Source of the DNA: Micromonospora sp. NBC_00421
GTDB taxonomy: Bacteria; Actinomycetota; Actinomycetes; Mycobacteriales; Micromonosporaceae
Direction: 5' to 3'
Length of the DNA: 64,000 nucleotides
Assembly (NCBI RefSeq): GCF_036017915.1
Contig: NZ_CP107929.1
Location: 6,809,001 to 6,873,000, forward strand
Made by a program: the position numbers and the translations under genes. This document shows positions 33,787 to 41,304 of this stretch, piece by piece (position 1 is the stretch's first letter; the number at the start of each line of letters is the position of its first letter). The notes beneath the pieces are model-generated. The model searched no databases and was not told the origin of the DNA. It saw nothing but the letters and a program-made list of their open reading frames with translations.

Positions 33787-35118
33787 TCAGGCCACCGGGG
33801 CGAAACCGGGCAGCCACCGTTCCAGGATGCCCCGGTAGGGCGCCTTCGCCTCCAACTGGCAGAGCACCCCGATCGAGCCCAGCGTCACCCGGTGGATGAG
33901 CAGGTACGACGGCGGCAGGTTGAGCTGCCGACTGAGCTGGAAGGCGGGCGACTTCGGGCTGGCCAGCCGGGTCGCCTCGGCGCGCAGCCAGGCCCGGGTG
34001 AACCGGAACTCCTCCTGCGCCACCGGGTCCAGCATGGGCCGGATGTAGTCCAGCAGCGCCGGTGCGTCGATCGGCTCGGTCGGGTTGACGAAGCCCTCCT
34101 CGCGCAGCCCGGCGACGACCGCGTCGGCCTCACCGCGCAGCGACAGCCCGAGCAGTCGGCCGATCGGTTCCGGGGTGCCCTCGGGCATCCGGGCCACCGC
34201 CCCGAAGTCGATCACACCGAGCCGGCCGTCCGGCAGCAGCCGGAAGTTGCCCGGGTGCGGGTCGGCGTGCAGCAGCCCGGCCCGGGGCGGGGCGGACAGG
34301 TGCAGGATCGCCATCAACCGCCCGGCGGAGTTGCGCTGCTCCTCGGTGCCCTCCCGGATGATGTCCGCCAGTGGGGTTCCCTCGATCCACTCGGTGACCA
34401 GCACCCGGGGCGAGGCGGAGAGCACCGCCGGGATGAAGATCTCCGGGTCGTCGGCGTACGCGGCGGCGAAGGCGCGCTGCGACTCGGCCTCCAGTTCGTA
34501 GTCCAGCTCCTCGGTGATCCGTTCCCGCAGCTCGGCCAGGAGCGGCTTGACGTCCAGGCCGGGTTGGATGACCCGGAACATCCCGCCGAGCCGGGAGAGC
34601 TGCTTGAGGTCGGCGAGCAGCGCGTCGCCCGCGCCCGGGTACTGGATCTTGACGGCGGCGGCCCGGGACACCCCGGTCTCCGGATCCCGCCACACCGCCC
34701 GGTGCACCTGGCCGATGCTGGCCGCCGCGGCCGGGGTGTCGTCGAACTCCACGAACCGGTCCCGCCAGTCCGGCCCGAGCTGCTCGGTGAGCACCTTGTG
34801 CACGCTCGCCACCGGCAGCGGCGGGGCGGCCTCCTGGAGCTTCGTCAGGGCCTGCCGGTAGGGCGCGGCGATCTCGTCCGGTAGCGCCGCCTCGAACACC
34901 GACAGGGCCTGGCCGAACTTCATCGCCCCGCCCTTGAGCTGCCCGAGGACGCTGAAGAGCTGCTCGGCGGTGCGTTGCTGGATCTCGGCGGAGATGACGT
35001 CGGAGGCGATGCCGGTGACGCGCTTACCCATCCCGAGGACGGTCCGACCGGCGAAGCCGAGCGGCAGAGCGGCGAGCTTGGCGGTCCGGGACACGGCGCG
35101 GCGCGGGATGTCGGTCAC
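33787..35118 (-). CDS. ABC1/AarF/UbiB-family atypical kinase
   Basis: About 443 residues from GTG at 35116-35118 (start MTDIPRRAVSRTAKLAALPLG-like); an ATG at 35181 gives a longer form. Family marks: the KxGQ segment as GGAMKFGQALS, the Ala-rich loop as AAASIGQVHRA, the nucleotide Lys in AVKIQYPG, the catalytic loop HADPHPGNF and the metal motif VIDFGAVAR. UbiB proteins are ATPases/kinases tied to isoprenoid quinone or lipid handling. The mycobacterial neighbour of whiB7 (Rv3197) is a member and belongs to the WhiB7-linked set, so this copy may also contribute to intrinsic drug tolerance; that is inference. Confidence 0.92.
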   Translation of the reverse strand: MTDIPRRAVSRTAKLAALPLGFAGRTVLGMGKRVTGIASDVISAEIQQRTAEQLFSVLGQLKGGAMKFGQALSVFEAALPDEIAAPYRQALTKLQEAAPPLPVASVHKVLTEQLGPDWRDRFVEFDDTPAAAASIGQVHRAVWRDPETGVSRAAAVKIQYPGAGDALLADLKQLSRLGGMFRVIQPGLDVKPLLAELRERITEELDYELEAESQRAFAAAYADDPEIFIPAVLSASPRVLVTEWIEGTPLADIIREGTEEQRNSAGRLMAILHLSAPPRAGLLHADPHPGNFRLLPDGRLGVIDFGAVARMPEGTPEPIGRLLGLSLRGEADAVVAGLREEGFVNPTEPIDAPALLDYIRPMLDPVAQEEFRFTRAWLRAEATRLASPKSPAFQLSRQLNLPPSYLLIHRVTLGSIGVLCQLEAKAPYRGILERWLPGFAPVA

Positions 35119-35237
35119 TTGGCCATTGTTACCGACTTCGTGGCCCCGGTGCTGCTCCGAAGCCGGGCCGGGTGCCTGCATACCCCTTCCGCGTCCCTTC
35201 CGGGCTCCCTTCGCATTCCCGGTGGGGCCGGGCGTGG

Positions 35238-36419
35238 TCACCATCGACGGCCGGCGCCAGAGCAGGAGCAACCGGGGTGCGGGGCCCAGACCCGACGGCG
35301 GAACCGGCCGGCCGACCCGACCTCCACCGCACAGCCCACCGTCTCCGGCGTGCCCCCGTCGACCTGGGCCAGCGCCTCGGCGACCGCGTAGCCGACCGCA
35401 GCGAGCAGGGTGGCAGTGCCGCAGGACTGGTCAGCCGGGCCGGTGGCGAGTTGGGCGGCCAACGCGGGCCAATCCGGGTCGCGCTCGGTGCGGTGCAGGT
35501 CCAGGCAGTGCAGGCAGGGTCCCGCCGGGGGCCGGACCAGCGGACCGACCACCGGCACCCCCTCCCGGAGGGTGAGCAGCAGGTGCGGTTGGCGACGCCG
35601 GGCGTACCCGGTGGCGAGCAGGTCCGCCGGCCGGTCCGTGCCGAGTTGCACCACCAGTTCGACCCGGCGTCGGCCGGCTGGCCCGGTCCGGGTGCCCGGG
35701 GCGACGCGTTCGATGACGGTCCGGACCGCGCCTGCCAGCGGCTGGCCGACGTCGGTCGCGACCAGTCCGGTCCCGACCAGGTCGCCCGGGTGCACCGGGC
35801 CGGTCAGCTCGGCCGACACGTGACCCACGCCGGCCTGGGCCAGAGCCACGGCGACGGGTGCGCCGAGCCGGCCCGCTCCGGCCACCACCACCCGGGCGAC
35901 GCGTCTGCGGCGCAGCACCTGGGCCGGGGTGCCGGCCAGGGTGGGCGTGGCCAGGGCGAGCGCCCCGGCCTCCGCGGCGAGCCGGGTCCGGTCCGGGCCG
36001 GTGAGGTCGCGGGGAAGCAGGGTGTGCGCCGGTACGACGAGCCCGGCGGCGTGCAGCGTGTCGATCAGTCCGCGTACCTGACCGGGGTCGACCTGGAAGT
36101 TCGCCGCGTCCACCAGGATGCCGCGCTCGCTGCGGGTGCCGTCGAGCAGGTCGAGTAGCCGGGGGAGGCGTGAGTCGGTCACCTCCAGCAGTACGGCCCG
36201 GCCCGGAGCCAGCCCCAGTTGCAGGGTGTGCCGGTCCCGCCAGAGCCGGGTGAGGCCCGGTAACAGGGCGGGGCGGAGCAGCGCGGTACGGGAGGGTTCC
36301 GTGCCGGAGGGCCCAACAGGGGAGGACGTGCCGGAGGGCCCAACAGGGGAGGACTCTGTGTGGGAGGGCTCTGTGTGGGACGGTGCGGCGCGGGACGGCA
36401 TGGTGCGGGACTGAGTCAT
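35238..36419 (-). CDS. ThiF/E1-like protein resembling TOMM leader-binding cyclodehydratase partner
   Basis: About 393 residues from ATG at 36417-36419. After a Ser/Pro-rich N-terminus with duplicated segments comes a domain (TALLRPALLPGLTRLWRDRH, then LLDLLDGTRSERGIL) like the N-terminus of azoline-forming cyclodehydratase partners. A ThiF/E1 Rossmann domain follows with GAGRLGAPVAVALAQAGVG. A CLHC and a final CSCS may bind zinc. Such proteins normally present leader peptides to a YcaO enzyme, but no YcaO or precursor gene is nearby, so it is either an orphan or has another role. It sits 119 bp upstream of the ABC1 gene and may be co-transcribed. Three DnaA boxes lie in its upstream region. 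Confidence 0.75.
   Translation of the reverse strand: MTQSRTMPSRAAPSHTEPSHTESSPVGPSGTSSPVGPSGTEPSRTALLRPALLPGLTRLWRDRHTLQLGLAPGRAVLLEVTDSRLPRLLDLLDGTRSERGILVDAANFQVDPGQVRGLIDTLHAAGLVVPAHTLLPRDLTGPDRTRLAAEAGALALATPTLAGTPAQVLRRRRVARVVVAGAGRLGAPVAVALAQAGVGHVSAELTGPVHPGDLVGTGLVATDVGQPLAGAVRTVIERVAPGTRTGPAGRRRVELVVQLGTDRPADLLATGYARRRQPHLLLTLREGVPVVGPLVRPPAGPCLHCLDLHRTERDPDWPALAAQLATGPADQSCGTATLLAAVGYAVAEALAQVDGGTPETVGCAVEVGSAGRFRRRVWAPHPGCSCSGAGRRW
36301..36354 (-). repeat. Two 27-bp in-frame repeats in the ThiF-like gene
   Basis: Two identical 27-bp units (36301-36327 and 36328-36354) encode the duplicated SSPVGPSGT segment of the flexible N-terminus. A related duplication (SHTEPSHTE) lies next to it. 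Confidence 0.92.
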
Positions 36420-36459
36420 GATGACGAATCGTGATCGAATCCCTGCGGTGAGTCGCTCG

Positions 36460-36521
36460 TTGTCCACAGGTGTGCAGCGCCAGATCCAGCGTTGTCCACA
36501 GGAATCGACGAGTTATCCACA
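36460..36521 (+). promoter_or_regulatory. Cluster of three DnaA boxes
   Basis: TTGTCCACA occurs at 36460-36468 and 36492-36500, and TTATCCACA at 36513-36521, all on the plus strand. These equal the actinobacterial and E. coli DnaA-box consensus. Starts are 32 and 21 bp apart, close to whole helical turns. The cluster lies 40-100 bp upstream of the ThiF-like gene start (minus strand). No dnaA, dnaN or AT-rich unwinding element is near, so a titration or regulatory cluster is more likely than an origin. Confidence 0.7.
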
Positions 36522-36634
36522 GTTCACGGGCAGTGATGTCGCCTAGCTGACAGCCCGTCCCTCGGGCCCGCCGGCAGGCGTACCCGAGAAGCGGCCCCAC
36601 CTTCGCGTCGGCTCGGCCTCCCGGACCCGGACGT

Positions 36635-36669
36635 GCGGGAGGGGCGGCCTCGTCGGCCGCCCCTCCCGC
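36635..36669 (-). terminator. Terminator after the DUF5679 gene
   Basis: GCGGGAGGGGCGGCC (36635-36649), loop TCGTC, and GGCCGCCCCTCCCGC (36655-36669): a perfect 15-bp stem 16 bp beyond the stop codon of the minus-strand gene. Confidence 0.8.
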
Positions 36670-36685
36670 GTCGCACCCGGACGGG

Positions 36686-36853
36686 TCAGACCTTGGCCTT
36701 GCCCAGGATGCGGTTCACTGTTGTGCCGCACACCGGACACTTGCCCTTGGCCATGTTCATCCCGGTCTTCGAGACCTCGACGTGCCCCTCGAAGTCCCGC
36801 TTCTCCTTGCACTTGACGCAGTAACCGTTGTAGGTCTGGGCCTGGTCGGCCAC
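36686..36853 (-). CDS. DUF5679 small zinc-ribbon protein
   Basis: 55 residues from GTG at 36851-36853, with GAGGAGG about 8 nt upstream. MADQAQTYNGYCVKCKEKRD-type start with Cys12 and Cys15, and KCPVCGTTVNRILG with Cys39 and Cys42, form a four-cysteine zinc ribbon. This is the whole DUF5679 family length. Function is unknown; the basic, ribosome-like character (KxTGMNMAKG) suggests nucleic-acid or ribosome contact. It is followed by a strong terminator, so it is a single-gene unit. Confidence 0.92.
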   Translation of the reverse strand: MADQAQTYNGYCVKCKEKRDFEGHVEVSKTGMNMAKGKCPVCGTTVNRILGKAKV

Positions 36854-37364
36854 GGTAGCCTCCTCGTCTCGTCCGGCGGGCACGTCGGCCCGACGGTGCT
36901 CCCGGCGGCGGGCCACGCGGGGCGCCGACGCCGGGTCCTTCTCCGGCGGTCACCCACGTGACCACCGGTTGGCGGACCCTACCCAGCTCTGGGCAGTTCC
37001 ATGTCAGCTGTGCATCGACACTGTGAGCAAGTCGACGTCGAGAGTGTGCATCCCGAATTAGGTGGGATAAGTGAGTTTGCCGGGGACACGCCGTGTGGAA
37101 CCCCGCTCGGGTCCCCCGGAGGGGGTGTGGGGACGCCGCCCGGGTCGCTCACCCACCGTGGAGATCGTTGCGGGCGGACGCCGTGGAGCCGGCCACGAAG
37201 GGTGACGAGGGTCGAACCCCAAGGTGATCACCAGTTTTTTTCGGACTCCTTACCACCAATCATCATTTTCCGGGCGCGCGTCGGGGTGTTGACCCTTGCG
37301 GACCCCTGGTCAGTACGCATTAGCTTTCCTTCGTGGCAGGAAACCACGGCTGCGCGGCCCACTG
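36854..37364. other. Long intergenic control region between DUF5679 and YgjP-like genes
   Basis: About 510 bp between two divergent genes with no convincing coding frame. It includes an AT-richer patch around 37230-37265 (GTTTTTTTCGG and ACCACCAATCATCATTTTCC) just before the second gene, and GGTGATCACC at 37223-37232 next to the T-run. A TTGACC at 37289-37294 could be a -35 element, but no good -10 is obvious. Confidence 0.45.
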
Positions 37365-37895
37365 ATGGCGGCGGCGCGGAAGCCAGTCGTCGAGGTACGG
37401 CGCAGTCAGCGCCGGCGACGCACGGTGTCCGCCTACCGGGACGGCGAGCGGGTCGTGGTCCTCATCCCCGACCAGTTCTCCCGAGCCGAGGAGAGCGAGT
37501 GGGTCGACCGGATGCTCGCCCGGCTCGCCGCCCGGGAGGACCGGTTGACCCGCAACGACACCGAACTGCTCGACCGGGCGCTCCGGCTGATCAGCATGTA
37601 CCTCTCCGACCAGGGCGGCGACGCCCTGCCGGCCAGCGTCCGGTGGGTCACCAACCAGAACGGCAGATGGGGGTCCTGCACCCCCGCCGACCGGACCATC
37701 CGGATCTCGCACCGGCTCCAGGACATGCCCGACTGGGTGCTCGACTACGTGCTGCTGCACGAGTTGGCGCACCTCATCGTGCCGAGCCACAACGCCCGCT
37801 TCTGGGCCCTCGTCGGCCGGTACGCGAAGACCGAGCGGGCCCGGGGCTACCTGGAGGGGGTGGCCGCCGCCTCCGCCGTCCCGGTCCCCGGCTGA
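37365..37895 (+). CDS. YgjP/DUF45-like metal-dependent hydrolase
   Basis: About 176 residues from ATG 37365. It contains the zincin motif HELAH in YVLLHELAHLIVPSHNARFW, where the second half (PSHNARFW) supplies the third metal ligand, and the upstream WGSCTPADRTIRISHRL segment typical of the family. This is the YgjP/SprT-like M48-related fold. An Arg-rich N-terminus (VRRSQRRRRTVSAYRDGERV) is also family-like. Substrate unknown; cytoplasmic. In actinobacteria it often sits near uvrD2/whiB7. The product VPVPG at its end is followed by a partial repeat of the stop region. Confidence 0.88.
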   Translation: MAAARKPVVEVRRSQRRRRTVSAYRDGERVVVLIPDQFSRAEESEWVDRMLARLAAREDRLTRNDTELLDRALRLISMYLSDQGGDALPASVRWVTNQNGRWGSCTPADRTIRISHRLQDMPDWVLDYVLLHELAHLIVPSHNARFWALVGRYAKTERARGYLEGVAAASAVPVPG

Positions 37896-38053
37896 CTCCG
37901 CATCGCCGCCGCTGCTGCCCCGGTCCCCGGCTGACCCCACGTCGCCTCCGCTGCCCCGGCATCTGCTGCCCCTGCTTCGCCGCCGCCCCGCCCTCCGGCG
38001 GTCGGAGGCGTGCCCGCTGGAGGGCGGGGAGGCGTGCCCGCTAGGGTCGGGGA

Positions 38054-38659
38054 ATGGTCCGACGGGTGGTGGTGGCGTTACTCGGCCCGGTGGCCTGGTC
38101 GCCGCCCGGGATCGGCCTGGTGGACTGGCGCACCGCGCTGGCCGAGGACGTGGTGGACCTGCTCGCCACCCTCGCCGAGGTGGAGACCGCTGTCGCCGTG
38201 ACCCCGGCCGACCGCTGGCTCGCCGACGCGGTGCGCTGGCCCGACACCGTCGTGTACGAGGTGCCCGAGCCGACCGTCACCGCGGCGCTGGCCGCCCTCG
38301 CCGGGTACGACCAGGCTGCCGTGGTCGCCGCCGATGCCCCGGACCTGCCGGGGCTCACCCTCGGCAAGCTGCTCCGGCCACTGACCAGTCGATCCGTCGC
38401 CGTCGCCCCGGTCGAGGGTGGTGGCGCTGCCGGGCTGCTCGGCGTGGCGTCGCGGTTACCCGTACCCGATTGGCTGCCGGTGCTGGACCTGGACGTCGCC
38501 GGGCCGGCGGACCTGCGTCGCGCGGCGCCCGCCCCGGCCGACGTGGCGGTCACCCCCGGCTGGCACCGGTTGCGCGGCCCGGCCGACCTGGCCGCCCTGG
38601 ACCCGGCGGTCGAGGGCTGGGAGGCCACCCGTGCCCTGCTCTCCGGCCACCGCGCCTGA
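38054..38659 (+). CDS. Hypothetical protein, possible DUF2064/glycosyltransferase-like fold
   Basis: 201 residues from ATG 38054. The order MVRRVVVALLGPVAWSPP, a helical segment, a second beta-strand (ETAVAVTPADRWLADAV), then AAVVAADAPDLPGLTLGKLL resembles the nucleotide-sugar/CofC-like Rossmann fold with a DxPDLP acidic loop, as in DUF2064 proteins. The similarity is weak and only by eye. It is convergent with the DUF2342-type gene at 38762. A 17-bp duplication spans its stop codon. Confidence 0.6.
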   Translation: MVRRVVVALLGPVAWSPPGIGLVDWRTALAEDVVDLLATLAEVETAVAVTPADRWLADAVRWPDTVVYEVPEPTVTAALAALAGYDQAAVVAADAPDLPGLTLGKLLRPLTSRSVAVAPVEGGGAAGLLGVASRLPVPDWLPVLDLDVAGPADLRRAAPAPADVAVTPGWHRLRGPADLAALDPAVEGWEATRALLSGHRA

Positions 38660-38676
38660 CCGGCCACCGCGCCTGA
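38643..38676. repeat. 17-bp tandem duplication spanning a stop codon
   Basis: CCGGCCACCGCGCCTGA occurs at 38643-38659 and again at 38660-38676. The first copy ends with the TGA stop of the gene at 38054, so the last residues and the stop are repeated. Confidence 0.95.
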
Positions 38677-38761
38677 CCGGCCGGGAGTCGGGTGGGTCCG
38701 GCCGGCGTCGCGGCAGGTAGGGACCGGTCAGGGCGGGGAGCCGGTCAGGGCATCGGGGCGG

Positions 38762-40060
38762 TCAGGGGCGGTCGGGGTCGCCGTCGGGGTCGTCGGGACG
38801 GGGGCGGCTGCCCGGGGCCTGCTCCTCGGGGCCGCCGGGGGCGGTGAAGTCGAAGTTGGCCAGCTCGTCGTCGAGATCCGCCGAGGTGGTCGCGAACGCC
38901 ACCGGGTCGGCGAAGTCCGCGTCGGAGGGGAGCAGGTCGGGGTGGCCCCAGACCGCGTCCCGGCCGGCGATGCCCCGGTGCTCGGTCAACGCCGCCCACA
39001 GCGCCGAGGCCTCCCGCAGCCGGCGCGGACGCAGCTCCAGGCCGACCAGGGCGGCGAAGGTCTGTTCGGCCGGCCCGCCGGCCGCCCGGCGACGACGGAA
39101 CGCCTCACCGAGGCGGACCACGTTGGGCAGCCGGTCGGCGGCGGCACTGTCGACCACGTGGCAGACCCAGCCCTCGACCAGCGCGAGCACCGTCTCCAGC
39201 CGGGCCAGGGACGCCTTCTGCGCCGGGGTGTCCTCCGGGGTGAAGATCCCCTCCAGGGCGATCGCCTGCATCGACTCCGGGTCGGTCGGGTCGACCCGGC
39301 CCATCGCCTCCTCGATCGCCTCCCGGTTGACCCGGATGCCTGACGCGTAGTTCTCCACAGCGGTCAGCACGTGCCCGCGCAGCCACGGGACGTGCTCGAA
39401 GAGCCGCTGGTGGGCGGCCTCGCGTAGGGCGACGTAGAGGCGTACCTCGTCCTCGGGCAGCTCCAGGCCCTCGCCGTACACCCGGATGTTGGCCGGGATC
39501 AGTGCGGCGGTGCCGGCCGGGCCGAGCGGCAGGCCGATGTCGCCGGCGGAGAGCACCTCTGCGGCGAGCTGGCCGAGGGCCTGGCCGAGCTGGCCGCCGA
39601 AGAGCGCCCCGCCCAGGGTGGCGACCATCGACTGCATCGGGCCGAGCTGGGCACGGGCCTCCGGCGGGACCAGGTCGCCCATCGCGCCGACCATCCGGCT
39701 GGCCACCGGGTCGCAGAGCTTGCGCCAGACGTCGAGCGTCTTGTAGATCCACTCGTTGCGGTTCCACGCCACGGAGGTGCGGATGCCGGTCGGCCAGGCC
39801 GACGCCGGCTCCAGCCACAGATCGGCCAGGCGCAGCGCCTCCTCCACCGCGTGCCGCTCGTAGGGGGAGGCCATCGGATCACCCGTGGCCGCGAGCTGGC
39901 TGGCGGCCACCTGACGGGCCAGGTCCCAGTTGACCGGCCCGCTGCCCGGCGCGGAGAGCAGGTGCTGCAACTGCGACATGAACTGCTGCATCTGCGCGGG
40001 ATCGTTGGGGTCTGGTGGTTGCCCACCCGGGAGCGCGAAACCGAACGGAATATCAGGCAC
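38762..40060 (-). CDS. Zincin-like DUF2342/TIGR03624 protein (putative metalloprotease)
   Basis: About 432 residues from GTG at 40058-40060. The start VPDIPFGFALPGGQ and the segments MQQFMSQLQHLLSAPGSGPVNWDLARQVA and AAHQRLFEHVPWLRGHVLTAVENYA are typical of the actinobacterial family called zinc-dependent metalloprotease or F420-associated hydrolase. No classical HExxH is present; the family's own motif is the His pair around AHQRLFEHVPW. The last 40 residues are acidic and low complexity. It is divergent from the PDZ-Lon protease gene, the same order as in mycobacteria. Confidence 0.88.
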   Translation of the reverse strand: MPDIPFGFALPGGQPPDPNDPAQMQQFMSQLQHLLSAPGSGPVNWDLARQVAASQLAATGDPMASPYERHAVEEALRLADLWLEPASAWPTGIRTSVAWNRNEWIYKTLDVWRKLCDPVASRMVGAMGDLVPPEARAQLGPMQSMVATLGGALFGGQLGQALGQLAAEVLSAGDIGLPLGPAGTAALIPANIRVYGEGLELPEDEVRLYVALREAAHQRLFEHVPWLRGHVLTAVENYASGIRVNREAIEEAMGRVDPTDPESMQAIALEGIFTPEDTPAQKASLARLETVLALVEGWVCHVVDSAAADRLPNVVRLGEAFRRRRAAGGPAEQTFAALVGLELRPRRLREASALWAALTEHRGIAGRDAVWGHPDLLPSDADFADPVAFATTSADLDDELANFDFTAPGGPEEQAPGSRPRPDDPDGDPDRP

Positions 40061-40173
40061 GACGTCTACGGTACGCGCGCCGCGCCCCTGGTAGCCGCCA
40101 CTGGCGTTGCGCTGAGGGCGAAGTCCGCCGCAGCGCGCCGGAGTCGCCGCCACCTGTCGGTACGCTCTGCCGC

Positions 40174-41187
40174 ATGCGACGTCGTGGCGTGACCGTCCTC
40201 CTCGGTGCCCTGCTCACCACCCTGCTGAGCATCGGCGTGCTCGGCGCACCCATCCCGTACGTGGTGCTCGGCCCCGGGCCGACGGTGAACACGCTCGGCA
40301 CCTCCGCGGGCAAGGAGGTCATCCAGGTCAGCGGCCGGGAGACGTCCACCTCCGCCGGTCAGCTCCGGATGACCACTGTCGGCGTGCAGCCGACGGTGAA
40401 GCTGCGCGCCGCGATCGCCGGTTGGCTGTCGAAGGACGAGGCGGTGGTGCCCCGGGAACTGGTCTACCCGCCGGGCGAGTCGCAGGAGGAGGTCGAGAAG
40501 CGCAACGCCGAGGACTTCCAGAACTCGCAGAGCAGCGCCGAGACCGCCGCGCTGGTCAAGCTCGGCTACCCGGTCGAGGTGGTGGCGAAGGAGGTGGCCG
40601 CGGACGGTTCGGCGGCCGGTGTGCTGAAGGCCGGTGACGTGATCGTCACCGTCGACGGGGCCAAGGTCACCTCCGCGACCCGGCTGGTCGAGCTGGTCCG
40701 GGGCAAGCCCGCCGGCACCCGGCTGACCATCGGGTACGTCCGCGACGGCACCGCCGGCAGCGCCACCGTGACCAGCCGGGAGGCCGACGGCCGGCCGCGC
40801 ATCGGGGTGGTCCCCGACCAGCGGCAGCCGCACCCGTTCAGCCTGAAGATCGACCTGAACGACATCGGCGGCCCGAGCGCCGGGCTGATGTTCGCCCTCG
40901 GCATCATCGACAAGCTCAAGCCGGAGGATCTCACCGGTGGGAAGGTCATCGCCGGCACCGGCACCATCGACGACGAGGGCCGGGTCGGCCCGATCGGCGG
41001 CATCGCGCAGAAGCTGGTCGGCGCGAAGAAGGCAGGTGCCAAGGTGTTCCTGGTCCCCGCCGACAACTGCGCCGAGGCGGTCCGCAACCCGCAGCCCGGT
41101 CTGCCCATGCTCAGGGTCGGCTCGCTGGACGACGCATTGACCGCGCTGGACACGTTGCGCGCCGGTGGAGAGCCGACCCGCTGCTGA
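40174..41187 (+). CDS. Membrane-anchored PDZ and Lon-like serine protease (YlbL family)
   Basis: 337 residues from ATG 40174. A single N-terminal hydrophobic helix (TVLLGALLTTLLSIGVLGAP) anchors it. A PDZ domain spans about residues 130-215 (GSAAGVLKAGDVIVTVDGAKV). A Lon S16 proteolytic domain follows with the Ser/Lys dyad: Ser in GGPSAGLMFAL and Lys in GIAQKLVGAKKAGA. The active site faces outside the cell. Members cut or regulate membrane-linked proteins. It is followed by UPF0182 in the same direction, as in mycobacteria. Confidence 0.93.
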   Translation: MRRRGVTVLLGALLTTLLSIGVLGAPIPYVVLGPGPTVNTLGTSAGKEVIQVSGRETSTSAGQLRMTTVGVQPTVKLRAAIAGWLSKDEAVVPRELVYPPGESQEEVEKRNAEDFQNSQSSAETAALVKLGYPVEVVAKEVAADGSAAGVLKAGDVIVTVDGAKVTSATRLVELVRGKPAGTRLTIGYVRDGTAGSATVTSREADGRPRIGVVPDQRQPHPFSLKIDLNDIGGPSAGLMFALGIIDKLKPEDLTGGKVIAGTGTIDDEGRVGPIGGIAQKLVGAKKAGAKVFLVPADNCAEAVRNPQPGLPMLRVGSLDDALTALDTLRAGGEPTRC

Positions 41188-41304
41188 GGCCGGTGCCACC
41201 GGACCGACCCGGCGCGACCTGACCCGAGGCGTTCAGGAACACCCCGTACTCTGGGTGCCTGTCCGGAGCCGATCAGATCGAGCGTGCGGAGCCAAACAGT
41301 GGTC

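Noticed and set aside
36460..36521. The chromosomal origin of replication
   Set aside because: Only three DnaA boxes, no AT-rich unwinding region and no dnaA/dnaN/recF genes nearby.
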